This document shows positions 1 through 9,182 of a stretch of DNA of 64,000 nt, piece after piece. The DNA is from Paenibacillus antri. GTDB lineage: Bacteria > Bacillota > Bacilli > Paenibacillales > YIM-B00363. The notes beneath the pieces are model-generated. The model worked only from the letters and a program-made list of their open reading frames with translations. It was not told where the DNA came from and searched no databases. The translations under genes were made by a program, and so were the position numbers. Every line of letters begins with the position of its first letter. The stretch's first letter is position 1. Where the stretch lies: contig NZ_VCIW01000001.1 of assembly GCF_005765165.1 (NCBI RefSeq), forward strand, positions 558,001 through 622,000. Reading direction: 5' to 3'.

Positions 1-2102
1 CGCAGCTCCGTCTCGACCGCTTCGTCCGCGACATTCCAGACGAACAAGTACCCCGCGCCGTCCGCGCCCCGGACCGCGACCGCCCGCAGCGCGGCGGCGC
101 CGCACCGAACCGCGACCGCCCCGCCGCCCGCGGCGAACGCCCGGGTGACGTCATGCGTCTCGCTGGATCGGACGACCGCGCCGACGTCGAAGTACGGCTC
201 GCCGGCTTCCCGCCGCGTCAACCCCAGCTCCGCGTCGATGCACAGCGCGTCCGCGTACAGCGTGCCGAGCCCGTCGTCATGCCCCCGATCGGCGTATCGC
301 TTCGGGGCGATATTGCGCCGGCCCGGGCGATACAGCGTAAGCCCGCCGCCGTAGACGGCGACGACGCCGATCGCGTCCTCGACGTTCGCCCACGCCGAAT
401 CGAGCGACAGCGTCTCCTCCCGCGAATGACCTGCCCCCTCTACGACTCGCGTCCCGCTCTCCGCGTGCAGCGTCCGCCGCCCGCCGTTGAACAGGTCGTT
501 CGGAATTTGCAGATGCAGGCTCATCACCGCCTCGGCATAGCTGCGCACCGGCGAGACGGCATGCTGCAGCACGATCATCGTCGTATCGTCCGGCAGCGCG
601 GCGACCGCGGTTCGCTGCGCCGCGAGCCGCTCGCGCGGCATCCCTTCGCCGAGCAGCTTCTCGGTAAAGATATGATGCACGCCGCAGGTAAGAAATCCGC
701 CGGGAAACTCGCGCTCCCGATGCGCGGCCACCTCGTGCACGGGATGATTGCCCAGCCCATGGATTCGCCCGGCCAAATTCCAGCGCCACTCCGCGAGGCT
801 GCTGTCGCCCGGCGGCAGGCACAGCCCCTGCGGCTTCTCCGCCGCCTTCCACACCCAAGACGCGATCCGCTTCGGACTGCGGTGGAACGCCGCGCCGTGG
901 AACGCGTCCGACCAGGCGAAGCGCTCCTCTCCCGCGGCATCCCCGACCGAGGCCGACGCCTCCCTTCCCCAGTACGCCCCCATCGAAAGCGTCACCGCCC
1001 GGTCCGACTCCAGCCGCGTATAATAGTAAGGCGACCGCCGGGCCAGCGTCCGGCAGCGCACGGACAAGTACGAACCGTCGCCGTTCGCCGCCTGCTCCCG
1101 CTCCACGAGCGAAAGCCAGCCCGACATCCAGCCTTTGCACCGTTCGCCCCATAGATCCTCCGCGAGCAGCCACGTCGGGATCATGTAATCTTGGCAGTAC
1201 GTATACGGCACGCGCGTATCTCCTCCGATCCGGAGCAGCCTCCCGTCGGGGAACAACAATCGCTTCACCAGCTCCCACAGTTCGCGGGCCCGGTGGTACA
1301 GCGCCTCCGGCGGCCGCAAGCCCCGGCGCTTGAAGTCGAAATGCAGCATCGCGACGTTCGACAAGCAGATGACCATGTATCCGACGTTCAAATAGCCGTG
1401 ATGATGGAGCGCGTACGAGGGGAAGAAGTTGTCCCCGACGAACCGGTCCATCACGCGCTTCCCGTCGACGACCGCTTCGTTCGACGCGTCCGCCGCGACG
1501 GAGATCGAGTTGATCAGCAGCCGCGAGCCCTGCTCCCGGTACGCCTCCGCCTGCGACAGGTCCGGATACAAGCTCGCGACGCGATGCAGCAGCGCTCCGT
1601 TCCACAGATTGCTCTCCGGCTTGTTCTTCCCGCTCGCGTTGTCCGGATGGCCGACGACCGGATACGACGAGAGCACCCAGTCCGCCTCCGAGACGAGCAC
1701 GCGCCGAAGCATCGCGCGGTCGTCGTCCGTCAGCCGGTCCGCGATCGCCTCGACGCCGTGCATCATGCGCTCCACCCCGAGCGCGCTGATCCACGTATGC
1801 CCCCACTTCGTGCCGTCCGTGCAATGGAAGTCCCCCTCCAGATGCGACGCCAGCGAAAACCGGAGCGTCCCGAGCGCCAACGCGTGCAGCCGCTCCCGAT
1901 CAAGCCCGCCCTCGATCTCCGGCAGCTCGGGCGCCGCGGCCAACGCCGCGAACGCCCCGAACGCCTTCTGATTCGTCTGGACGCCCCAGCTGCCGAACCC
2001 GGTGCCGTAGCACGTCAATTCCTCCCGCCCCGGCAGCCGAGTTGCGTCGCGGACCGCCGAAGCGGCCCAGCGCGCGAGCGACGAGACGCACCGTTCCGTC
2101 AA
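1..2102 (-). CDS. Large unassigned protein, possibly a polysaccharide lyase/hydrolase-like enzyme (C-terminus beyond window)
   Basis: The frame stays open for about 700 codons to the window edge, so the C-terminus is not seen. A TTG start two bases after the stop of the solute-binding lipoprotein gene suggests translational coupling. The first 330 residues are rich in helices and carry Trp, His and Tyr clusters such as ESNLWNGALLHR, ALHHHGYLNVGYM and YCQDYMIPTW. The second half looks beta-rich. That layout resembles toroid-plus-sandwich polysaccharide lyases, but I could not match a named family. I see no signal peptide, so it would act in the cytoplasm on imported oligosaccharide. It is the last visible gene of a sugar-transport operon, which supports a catabolic role. 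That it is coding is well supported; its function is inference. Confidence 0.72.
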   Translation of the reverse strand, partial: MTERCVSSLARWAASAVRDATRLPGREELTCYGTGFGSWGVQTNQKAFGAFAALAAAPELPEIEGGLDRERLHALALGTLRFSLASHLEGDFHCTDGTKWGHTWISALGVERMMHGVEAIADRLTDDDRAMLRRVLVSEADWVLSSYPVVGHPDNASGKNKPESNLWNGALLHRVASLYPDLSQAEAYREQGSRLLINSISVAADASNEAVVDGKRVMDRFVGDNFFPSYALHHHGYLNVGYMVICLSNVAMLHFDFKRRGLRPPEALYHRARELWELVKRLLFPDGRLLRIGGDTRVPYTYCQDYMIPTWLLAEDLWGERCKGWMSGWLSLVEREQAANGDGSYLSVRCRTLARRSPYYYTRLESDRAVTLSMGAYWGREASASVGDAAGEERFAWSDAFHGAAFHRSPKRIASWVWKAAEKPQGLCLPPGDSSLAEWRWNLAGRIHGLGNHPVHEVAAHREREFPGGFLTCGVHHIFTEKLLGEGMPRERLAAQRTAVAALPDDTTMIVLQHAVSPVRSYAEAVMSLHLQIPNDLFNGGRRTLHAESGTRVVEGAGHSREETLSLDSAWANVEDAIGVVAVYGGGLTLYRPGRRNIAPKRYADRGHDDGLGTLYADALCIDAELGLTRREAGEPYFDVGAVVRSSETHDVTRAFAAGGGAVAVRCGAAALRAVAVRGADGAGYLFVWNVADEAVETEL

Positions 2103-2103
2103 G

Positions 2104-3765
2104 CTACTCGATCTTGAACTCATAGATGTCCTTCGTCAAAATCCAATCCTCGGCATGATTCGCATACCAGTCGACGTACCAGTCGTCGACCTGCTTGCCG
2201 CCGGCCTTTTCCCAGAACGCTTGGGAATCCGCCGCCGCTTGCTCGACGGTAACCTTGCTACCGCCGATCAGCGCCTGCTGCATGAAGCTCTTCATCTGCT
2301 CCGCCGTGTTCGTCACGATCAGCTGCAGATCCTTCGGCAGCGTCGGCATCTGCTCGACGTGCGTCAGATCCGCCATCGGCGTCTCCGGATTCAGGTAAGC
2401 CGCATCCGCTTGTTTAATGATTTCAAGGTATTCCGCATCGACCGGATCTTCCGGATTCAGCTGATTTTTGAAATGCGCGCATTCGCCGAACAACGCGGCG
2501 GACACCAGCATCCGATAGTCGGCCGTCCAACTTTGCTCTTTCTTGTTCTTCTCCGTATCGATCGGCGTCGGACAGCCGTTGTCGCCCGCCTTGTAATGCT
2601 CGCCTTCGATACCGTATTGCAGGGTCGTCATCGTCGATTCGCGGACGAGGAAGTCGACGTACTTCATGACCGCGACCGGATCCTTCGCGTTCGCGTTGAT
2701 CGCCGCCGTCGCCTGCACCGGGTTGCCGATGACCGGACTGAATCGGCCGAATTCGCTCGCCGGCAGCGGGATCGCCATGACCTTCGCGTCCGGGAAATTC
2801 GCCTTGAGCGCCGTGAACGTCGCGTACGCCTCGCCGCCGTTCGCCCCGTAGAAGCCAAGCTTTCCGTTGATGAAGTCCTGCTTCGCCTTCTCGCTGTTCT
2901 TATCCGTGAGGAAGTCCTTGTCGATCAGGCCGTTGTCGTACAGCTTCTTCACGAAATTGTGTTTCGCGATGTTGTTTTCCGTCGTCTTGACCAGGCCGCC
3001 GTCTACCGCCTTATAGCCGACGTTCTGGAATATCTCGTTGAGGATCGCGTCGCCGACCGCCGTAACGCCCATCGCGAGCGTATCCGCTTGGCCGTTGCCG
3101 TCCGGATCCCGCTTCACGAACGCTTCCGCCGCCGCGTACAGCTCCTCCGTCGTTTGCGGAATGCCGAGTCCGAGCTTGTCGAGCCAATCCTTGCGCACGA
3201 AGAAAATATGGTTCGTAAGCAGGCCGTTCAGCCGCCCGAATTCGTACATGTTGCCGTCCTCGCGCGTCGCGACTTTCCTTAGGAGCGGATACTTCTCGAG
3301 CAGCGCCTTATACTCGACGCTGTGCTCTTCGATCAGATCGTTGAGCGGCATCAGCTGCTTCTGGCTGATCAATTCGTTCCGATACGCCGTATCGTATTCG
3401 AAGATGAGATCCGGCGCGGAGCCGGAGGCGAACATGACGTTGAACTTCTCTTTGGATTCCCAGCGCGGGACGGGGACGAACTTCACGTCCGCCGGCCCGT
3501 TCTCGACCAGCCACTTCGTCCAACGATTGTTGTCCGCCGTGCCTTCCTCCGGCGGAATCGATCCCCGGTCGTAGATCGACGCCGTAATGCTGCCTCGCGC
3601 CTCCGGCGCCGCATCTCCCGTCTTGCCTTCGCCGGCCGTCGACGTTCCGCCGCTCTCCTTCGGAGGAGCCGCCTCCCCGCCGCCCCCGTTGGAGCAGCCC
3701 GCCGCGAGCAAAGACGCCGTTATTACAAGCGCTGTCGCCGTTACCCATCTCGCACGTGTTTCCAT
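2104..3765 (-). CDS. Extracellular solute-binding lipoprotein of a sugar ABC transporter (LplA type)
   Basis: This is the substrate-binding component of a carbohydrate ABC importer. The 553-residue protein starts with a lipoprotein signal peptide whose lipobox is LLAAGC, with Cys24 as the expected lipid anchor, followed by a Gly/Ser/Thr-rich linker. The body, with motifs such as FASGSAPDLIFEYD and YGANGGEAYATF, is typical of the large family 1 binding proteins found beside LplB/LplC permeases in Paenibacillus. The gene lies 36 bp after the second permease gene, and no transport ATPase is nearby; such systems commonly share an MsmX-like ATPase encoded elsewhere. The substrate cannot be read from sequence, although the next gene may act on it. 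Confidence 0.93.
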   Translation of the reverse strand: METRARWVTATALVITASLLAAGCSNGGGGEAAPPKESGGTSTAGEGKTGDAAPEARGSITASIYDRGSIPPEEGTADNNRWTKWLVENGPADVKFVPVPRWESKEKFNVMFASGSAPDLIFEYDTAYRNELISQKQLMPLNDLIEEHSVEYKALLEKYPLLRKVATREDGNMYEFGRLNGLLTNHIFFVRKDWLDKLGLGIPQTTEELYAAAEAFVKRDPDGNGQADTLAMGVTAVGDAILNEIFQNVGYKAVDGGLVKTTENNIAKHNFVKKLYDNGLIDKDFLTDKNSEKAKQDFINGKLGFYGANGGEAYATFTALKANFPDAKVMAIPLPASEFGRFSPVIGNPVQATAAINANAKDPVAVMKYVDFLVRESTMTTLQYGIEGEHYKAGDNGCPTPIDTEKNKKEQSWTADYRMLVSAALFGECAHFKNQLNPEDPVDAEYLEIIKQADAAYLNPETPMADLTHVEQMPTLPKDLQLIVTNTAEQMKSFMQQALIGGSKVTVEQAAADSQAFWEKAGGKQVDDWYVDWYANHAEDWILTKDIYEFKIE

Positions 3766-3801
3766 AGAAATCCCCCTAATCCATATTGAAGTGCCTTCCC
3801 G

Positions 3802-4677
3802 TTACCCTTTGATCGCGCCGATCATGACGCCCTTGACGAAGTATTTCTGCAGGAACGGATAGATGACGAGCATCGGCACGAGCATGACGATGACGCCCGC
3901 GGATTTGATCGTCTCCGGCGTCATGTTCATGATGTCCTCCGGCTGCAGGTTCGCAAGCTCCTGCAGCATGGACTGGCTTCGAATCATCTGCTGCACCATG
4001 ACGGTCAAGTTGTACTTCGACGGATCGTTCATGAACAGCAGCACGTTCATGAACTGATTCCAGAAGCCGACCGCGTAAAACAACGTCAATGCGGCGAGCA
4101 CCGGCAGCGACAGCGGCAGCACGATGCGCAGCAGCAGCCGCCACTCGTTGCAGCCGTCGATGCGGGCGGCCTCCTCCATCTCGAGCGGCATGCTCTCGAA
4201 GTACGTTTTCAACACCAGCATATTGAATACGCTTACCAATCCCGGCAGCCATATCGCGCCGTACGAGTTCAGCAGGCCGAGCGACTTGATGACGAGGTAA
4301 TGCGGAATGATGCCGCCCGAGAACAGCATCGTAAAGACGATCGCCAAGGTGAAGAAGCGCCTGCCGTACATGTCCCGGCGCGACAGCGGATACGCGGCGA
4401 TGATCGTACACGCCATACTCAGCGCCGTACCGACGACGGTAAGGATGACGTTGTTCTTGAAGGCGTTCACGACATCGGTGCCGACGATGAGATTGCGATA
4501 CGACTCGATCGTTACGTTGACCGGCCAAAATACGACGCGTCCGGACACGACGGCCTGCGCGTCGCTGAGCGACAGCGCCAAAATATGAATCATCGGCAGG
4601 ATGCAGCTGAGCCCGATCAAGGCTAGGATCGCGTAGTTGACGCCGTAAAACACCTTTTCCCCGAATGTAGCTTTCAT
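3802..4677 (-). CDS. Carbohydrate ABC transporter permease, LplC/YtcP type
   Basis: This is an integral membrane subunit of a sugar importer, 291 residues with about six transmembrane helices. The cytoplasmic coupling (EAA) loop is seen as EEAARIDGCNEWRLLLRIVLP around residues 165-185, where the transport ATPase docks. The C-terminal YPFLQKYFVKGVMIGAIKG ending is typical of the YtcP/LplC branch of CUT1 permeases. It starts 13 bp after the stop of the partner permease gene and is followed by the binding-protein gene, so the three are cotranscribed. Length and ends look complete. Confidence 0.94.
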   Translation of the reverse strand: MKATFGEKVFYGVNYAILALIGLSCILPMIHILALSLSDAQAVVSGRVVFWPVNVTIESYRNLIVGTDVVNAFKNNVILTVVGTALSMACTIIAAYPLSRRDMYGRRFFTLAIVFTMLFSGGIIPHYLVIKSLGLLNSYGAIWLPGLVSVFNMLVLKTYFESMPLEMEEAARIDGCNEWRLLLRIVLPLSLPVLAALTLFYAVGFWNQFMNVLLFMNDPSKYNLTVMVQQMIRSQSMLQELANLQPEDIMNMTPETIKSAGVIVMLVPMLVIYPFLQKYFVKGVMIGAIKG

Positions 4678-4690
4678 GTTGCCGCCCCTC

Positions 4691-5647
4691 CTACCATAAG
4701 CCCTGCCCGAACCGGCGGGCTACGGCGTTCGTCATGAGCACCAGAATGAGGCCGATGATCGATTCGAAGAAGCCCATCGCCGCGGTCAAGCTGAATTGCA
4801 AGCGCTGCAAGCCGATTTTGTACGTGTACGTACTGATGACTTCGGACATCGAGAAGACGGCCGAGTTTTGAAGCGTATACACCTGGTCGAACCCGACCTC
4901 CATCACGTTGCCGACCGATAGGATGAAGACGATGACGATCGTCGGCGCGATGCCCGGCAGCGTAATGTGCGCGATCTGCCGGAACTTGTTCGCTCCGTCG
5001 ATGCTCGCGGATTCGTACAGGCTCGGGTCGATCGACGACAGCGCCGCGAGATAGATGATCGCGCCCCAGCCTGCTCCCTTCCAGATGCCCGATCCGATGA
5101 AGATCGTCAGCCACGAGCCCTGCTCGTACAAGAAGGCGATCGGCTCGCCCAGCCATGGGGCCAACAGGTCGTTAATGACGCCCTCGGTCGCGAAGATCGT
5201 GATCACCATGCCGGAGACGATGACCCAAGATAAGAAATGCGGCAAATACACGAACGTCTGCACCCACCGCTTGAACCACATCCGCCGCGCTTCGTTCAGA
5301 AGAATGGCCAGGATAATCGGGAACGGGAAGCCGATCAGCAAGCTTAACACGCTGAGCACGAACGTATTGCGGATGATTTGCAGCGTCTGCGGATTGCTGA
5401 ACAGCGTCTCGAATTGCCCGAACCCGACCCAAGGACTTCCGAACACGCCGTCCGCGAAGTTGTAGTCCTTGAACGCGATGACGAGGCCTCCCATCGGCGC
5501 GTATTTGAATATGGCGAAATACGCGATCACGGGGATGAACATGAGAAAATAAGGAATGTTTTGTTGAAGCCGTTTCCGGTCGACCTTACGCTCTAGCTGC
5601 AATGGGGTGCGACGTCCAGCGGTCTCCTCGGCCGTATCCAAGCGCAT
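4691..5647 (-). CDS. Carbohydrate ABC transporter permease, LplB type
   Basis: This is the first permease of the sugar importer, 318 residues. I chose the ATG preceded by AGAGGTGAC rather than an upstream in-frame GTG that has no ribosome binding site. A basic N-terminal segment of about 30 residues precedes six predicted membrane helices. The EAA coupling loop is seen as YESASIDGANKFRQIAHITLP, and the C-terminus RRFGQGLW is typical of LplB homologues. Together with the next permease it forms the heterodimeric channel. It has its own promoter-like sequence (TTGCCG, 18 bp, TATAGT) just upstream, separate from the regulator gene before it. Confidence 0.94.
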   Translation of the reverse strand: MRLDTAEETAGRRTPLQLERKVDRKRLQQNIPYFLMFIPVIAYFAIFKYAPMGGLVIAFKDYNFADGVFGSPWVGFGQFETLFSNPQTLQIIRNTFVLSVLSLLIGFPFPIILAILLNEARRMWFKRWVQTFVYLPHFLSWVIVSGMVITIFATEGVINDLLAPWLGEPIAFLYEQGSWLTIFIGSGIWKGAGWGAIIYLAALSSIDPSLYESASIDGANKFRQIAHITLPGIAPTIVIVFILSVGNVMEVGFDQVYTLQNSAVFSMSEVISTYTYKIGLQRLQFSLTAAMGFFESIIGLILVLMTNAVARRFGQGLW

Positions 5648-5692
5648 GTCACCTCTCTTCGGGAAGATGGAATGTCGATCGATCTGGTTCCC

Positions 5693-5722
5693 ACTATAGC
5701 CCCGGGCTCCGTCGACCGGCAA
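5693..5722 (-). promoter_or_regulatory. Predicted sigma-A promoter of the sugar transporter operon
   Basis: On the minus strand a TTGCCG -35 box (5717-5722) and a TATAGT -10 box (5693-5698) are separated by 18 bp, about 45 bp before the LplB-type permease start. Direct motifs resembling AraC-type binding sites lie 46-75 bp upstream of the -35 box, as expected for an activator. Confidence 0.55.
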
Positions 5723-5767
5723 TCCGCATCTTTCTCGGCGGTTGCACAATATTCGGATCACGCCGGA

Positions 5768-5797
5768 TGCACCATTTTCTTATGCTGCGCACTTTTC
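5768..5797. promoter_or_regulatory. Candidate AraC-type activator site upstream of the transporter operon
   Basis: Two related 12-mers in direct orientation, TGCACCATTTTC (5768-5779) and TGCGCACTTTTC (5786-5797), start 18 bp apart. A close match, TGCACACTTTTC, occurs at 8107-8118 in front of the regulator gene. Direct repeats about two helical turns apart are what an AraC-family protein usually binds. This is inference from spacing and sharing only. Confidence 0.4.
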
Positions 5798-5800
5798 GGC

Positions 5801-8035
5801 TCAGGACGGCGGCGCCGCCTGCTTCCGGTAATCTCCCGGCGTGAGGCCGACGATCTTCTTAAACATGCGGATGAACGAAAAGGAATGCGTATATCCGACC
5901 CGCAGCGCGATCTCCTGAATCGACAGCGTCGTCGCGGCGAGCAGCTCCTTCGCTTGCTCCATGCGGACGCCCGCCAAGTACTCGACGAACTTCTCGCCGA
6001 ATTCCTCCTTGAATAAGTGGCTCACGTATTTGGGGTTTAAATCGAACGCATCGCTTAAATGGTTAAGAGACAAATCCGGATTGCTGAAGTTGTCCGCGAT
6101 ATACCGCCGAACCTCCTTCATCGTCGACGAGTACGTGCGCTCCTCCCGCAGCGCGGCCATCCGGCGCTGCGCGTCGGTCAAGATGCCGCCAAGCCCCGTT
6201 CGCAGCTCCTCGAACGTATCGAAATGCTTCAGCAGCCGATGAATCCGCGGCGCCGCCTCCTCCGACCAGATGCGCTGGTAATCGGCGTTCAGCTCCGACA
6301 GCTCGCGGGACAGCTGATACACCAAGTAGTTGACCTGATGCAGCAGTTCCTCCTTCGGCGACGCGCCGGTTCGCAGCTCTTCGACGAAGCGCTCGTAATG
6401 CGTCTCCCACTCCGGCTCCCCGAGCTTGAACGATTGGGTCAGCCCGCGGAAGTCCGCCATGCCGCCGCGGCTCGCGGCGTCCGACGGATCGGGCGCCTCC
6501 CAATGGCCGATGACCCGGCAGTTGCCGAGCGTCATCTTATACTGCAGCGCATGGAGCGCTTGCTCGTATGACGCGCTGATGTCCTCGGCGCGGGCGACGA
6601 CGTCCCCGAGTCCGATCGTCACCTGGAAATCCACGTTGCTCTGAATCCACGTCACGATGCCCTGCGCGAGCATCGCCACGTCCTCCGTCGTCTGTCCTTC
6701 CTTCAGCTGCAGGAACGCGCTCCACTTGTTCGCCGTCAGCCATTCGCCGAAGATGTGCGCCCCATGCTGCAGCGCGATTTCGTGCGCGACGTTGCCGAGC
6801 AGAAATTTCAGCAGCGATTGGTCCCGCTTCGTGTACCGCTCGCAAAATTCCATATATCGATCGATCTCGACGACGAGGACGGCCGCCCTGACGCGGGGCG
6901 CGTTCCAGCCGTACCGCTCGGCTTTGTCCGGCCACGCCCGCTCCGACACCGTGTCGTAGTCGCCTTCGAGCGTATCCTTCACCCACTGCCGCTTGCTCGA
7001 CTGCAGATGCTCTTCCCGCTGGCCGAGCAGCTCGTCGGATTGCTCGATCATCTGGTCGAGCGCCGTCTCGATGAACGCGAACTCGTCCTTCCCGCCGTTC
7101 CTTAGCAGCTGTTCCGCCTTCAACTGCGCATACCCGTGCACCCGTTCGGTCAGCGAAGCGAGCGGGCGGTAATTGCGCTTGGAAATATAGGTAATGTAGA
7201 AGACGGCCGCGATAATCGCCGCGAGACCGCTCGACAGAAGCACGTTATTAAAGGAAGACGCGAATCGGTAAAACGCGCCGCCCCGAATCTGGCTCTTCAT
7301 AATCCACCCGGTATAATCGGACTGCGCCTCGGTGAACGTTCGCCCCGTCGGCAGCGGCTCCAAGCCGGTCGCGAACAGCGTGTCGCCCGCACGGTCCACG
7401 AGCAAAGCCTGCAGGAAGCCGGAGTCGAACATCTCCTGCACGAGCTGCCGCACCGATTGGCCCCGCACGTTGACGACGAGCACGCCCTGATCGCCCGCCG
7501 GCACCGGGTACGGCTTAACGAGCGTAACGACGTCGGTCGCGTTCTGATTCGTTAACTCCTTATAAGGACGGAGGCTCGTCCATCGCGAGCCGTCGCCCGT
7601 CTCGAGATACGATTCGACGAACGCCCGATCCTCGAAGCGCGAGAGCGGCAGTGCCGCGTCGACGCTCAGCACCGTCTCGTCCTCCCATCGGACCATGTAC
7701 ATGGAGTGAATCATCGGGAATTGGGTGACGATGTCCCGCAGCTTGTCCGAAGGACGAACCATCCGGTGGAACGGCTCGTCCCAGAGCGTCTCGTTATAGA
7801 AATTCTGTATGCCGTCGGTCGTCATCAATTCCTTGATCATCATCTGTTCGATCGACCGCAGCGAGTGGTCTACGACCTCGAGCGTATGCGCCGCCGCCCC
7901 GCGGTTCACCGTCACCGCCGCCTCGCGGGTAATTTCGCCCACGCTGAAGAAGAACACCGCGATGAGGAAGGAGATGACGATGAAGAAGACCGGCAGGTAG
8001 GAGAACAACAGCTTATAGAACCACGATTTTCGCAT
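5801..8035 (-). CDS. Membrane-bound AraC-family transcriptional regulator (YesN/YtdP-like, without receiver domain)
   Basis: This 744-residue regulator probably senses an extracytoplasmic ligand and activates the adjacent sugar transporter. The start is the ATG preceded by GGAGGAATCGGA; an upstream extension lacks a binding site. A first transmembrane helix lies at about residues 8-35, an extracellular sensor region follows to about residue 260, and a second helix lies near 265-285. A cytoplasmic region with weak similarity to linker/GGDEF-like domains leads into a C-terminal double helix-turn-helix of about 100 residues, including LNHLSDAFDLNPKYVSHLF and IQEIALRVGYTHSFSFIRMF. No phosphoacceptor domain is evident. 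The gene immediately precedes the permease genes on the same strand, a standard Paenibacillus arrangement. Confidence 0.9.
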   Translation of the reverse strand: MRKSWFYKLLFSYLPVFFIVISFLIAVFFFSVGEITREAAVTVNRGAAAHTLEVVDHSLRSIEQMMIKELMTTDGIQNFYNETLWDEPFHRMVRPSDKLRDIVTQFPMIHSMYMVRWEDETVLSVDAALPLSRFEDRAFVESYLETGDGSRWTSLRPYKELTNQNATDVVTLVKPYPVPAGDQGVLVVNVRGQSVRQLVQEMFDSGFLQALLVDRAGDTLFATGLEPLPTGRTFTEAQSDYTGWIMKSQIRGGAFYRFASSFNNVLLSSGLAAIIAAVFYITYISKRNYRPLASLTERVHGYAQLKAEQLLRNGGKDEFAFIETALDQMIEQSDELLGQREEHLQSSKRQWVKDTLEGDYDTVSERAWPDKAERYGWNAPRVRAAVLVVEIDRYMEFCERYTKRDQSLLKFLLGNVAHEIALQHGAHIFGEWLTANKWSAFLQLKEGQTTEDVAMLAQGIVTWIQSNVDFQVTIGLGDVVARAEDISASYEQALHALQYKMTLGNCRVIGHWEAPDPSDAASRGGMADFRGLTQSFKLGEPEWETHYERFVEELRTGASPKEELLHQVNYLVYQLSRELSELNADYQRIWSEEAAPRIHRLLKHFDTFEELRTGLGGILTDAQRRMAALREERTYSSTMKEVRRYIADNFSNPDLSLNHLSDAFDLNPKYVSHLFKEEFGEKFVEYLAGVRMEQAKELLAATTLSIQEIALRVGYTHSFSFIRMFKKIVGLTPGDYRKQAAPPS

Positions 8036-8105
8036 TCCGATTCCTCCGTCGAGCGATTGTCCCCCAAGTGTACCATGGGAGAAGCTGGATGCCATCCGCT
8101 TCCGT

Positions 8106-8134
8106 ATGCACACTTTTCCGATCCATGCACATCA
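8106..8134. promoter_or_regulatory. Candidate autoregulatory AraC-type sites upstream of the membrane regulator
   Basis: The plus strand shows ATGCACACTTTTC (from 8106) and ATGCACATCATTC (from 8125), direct copies offset by 19 bp. The first copy matches motifs upstream of the transporter promoter near 5768-5797. Its position about 70-100 bp upstream of the regulator start suggests autoregulation. Confidence 0.35.
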
Positions 8135-8150
8135 TTCCCTTCCGTCCGCG

Positions 8151-8184
8151 AAAAACGAGAAAGGCCCGCCTCTCGGCGGACCCT
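8151..8184 (-). terminator. Rho-independent terminator after the PhyH-family gene
   Basis: Read on the minus strand, AGGGTCCGCC and GGCGGGCCT form a GC-rich stem with a GAGA loop, followed by TTTCTCGTTTTT. It lies about 25 bp after the stop codon of the dioxygenase gene. Confidence 0.65.
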
Positions 8185-8209
8185 CGCGTATGATTCCCCT
8201 ATTATCGCT

Positions 8210-9103
8210 TTATACGCCCCATTCCTTCCGGGCTTCGCTCAGCGGCTTGGGCGGCGTCTTCCCCCACGCGTAATGCGCCTTCGGCTTCCGGCCGACCCAC
8301 CGCTCGTCTACGGGCTCGGAAGCGCGCTGGTACCGCGTATCGCTGCTGATCCGGTACCGGTTCGTCTCGTTGTTGAACGACGCGTGCATCAGAAACATGC
8401 CGAAGATAAGCGCGTCCCCCGCGCGGAACGACGTCGACGCCCAGACGCCTCCGAACTTCTCGATCAACTCGACCGGATCCTCCGTGAAGAAGCCGGTCGC
8501 CACGTTGTCCCGATCGACGTCCATCCGGCCGTAGCTTTGCTTGACGGCTTCGTAATGCTGCGAGCCGAGCAGCAGCGCCAGCGTCCCTTGCTCGGGCGGG
8601 ATGTCGCCGAACGGCGTCCACATCGTGTAGACGTCCTTCGTGCCTCTGCCCATATAGACGATATCGTAATGCGCGCCCGTGTTGGCGCCGTTCGCGATGG
8701 CCCGCGGCCACTTGTAGTCGTACGTCAGCGCCTTCTCTCCGAACAGCTCGTCGAAAAACCGCATCGTCCGCTCGCTGCTCACGACGTCGATGAACGTAGG
8801 AAAGCGTTCGACAAGCTCCTCCGCGCCGCCGCCCCACATCCCGCTCTTGTTGTCCGGGTGAATGACGCCCTCTTCGACGGGGGCTTGCGGGTCGAGCCGC
8901 CCCATCGTCTGCAGCGCCGCAAGAAACTCTCCCCTAGCTTTCAGCACCCGTTCCCGATCGTGGAAGTTCCGAATAAGTAAATACCCGTCCTCCCGCAGCC
9001 TCCTCCGCAGCGCTTCGACATCGCCGAGCACGTCGTTCGACTCCTTCAGCTCTACGACGTCGGTCCCCCACGTCAATTCAACCTGGCCCATCTTCGTTTT
9101 CAT
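8210..9103 (-). CDS. Phytanoyl-CoA dioxygenase (PhyH) family Fe(II)/2-oxoglutarate oxygenase
   Basis: This 297-residue protein is a predicted mononuclear iron, 2-oxoglutarate-dependent hydroxylase of the PhyH family. The metal triad is visible: His145 and Asp147 in GAHYDIVYMG and His240 in FLMHASFNN, with a basic RYRI segment at about 249-252 that could bind 2-oxoglutarate. Bacterial PhyH proteins act on very diverse substrates, so this one cannot be assigned. The gene lies 79 bp downstream of an AraC-family regulator gene on the same strand and is followed by a terminator, so the regulator may control it. The start has an AAGGGG ribosome binding site. Confidence 0.88.
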   Translation of the reverse strand: MKTKMGQVELTWGTDVVELKESNDVLGDVEALRRRLREDGYLLIRNFHDRERVLKARGEFLAALQTMGRLDPQAPVEEGVIHPDNKSGMWGGGAEELVERFPTFIDVVSSERTMRFFDELFGEKALTYDYKWPRAIANGANTGAHYDIVYMGRGTKDVYTMWTPFGDIPPEQGTLALLLGSQHYEAVKQSYGRMDVDRDNVATGFFTEDPVELIEKFGGVWASTSFRAGDALIFGMFLMHASFNNETNRYRISSDTRYQRASEPVDERWVGRKPKAHYAWGKTPPKPLSEARKEWGV

Positions 9104-9182
9104 CGCCGCACCCCTTCGCGTGTTCCTGCCTCTATCATAAGCGTATGGGGAAGAGACGTCTTTGCGGGAAAGTCGATACCTT

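Noticed and set aside
277-1824. A 515-codon minus-strand frame
   Set aside because: Gly/Arg-rich composition with no motifs; the alternative minus-strand frame running from 2102 has protein-like composition and a coupled start.
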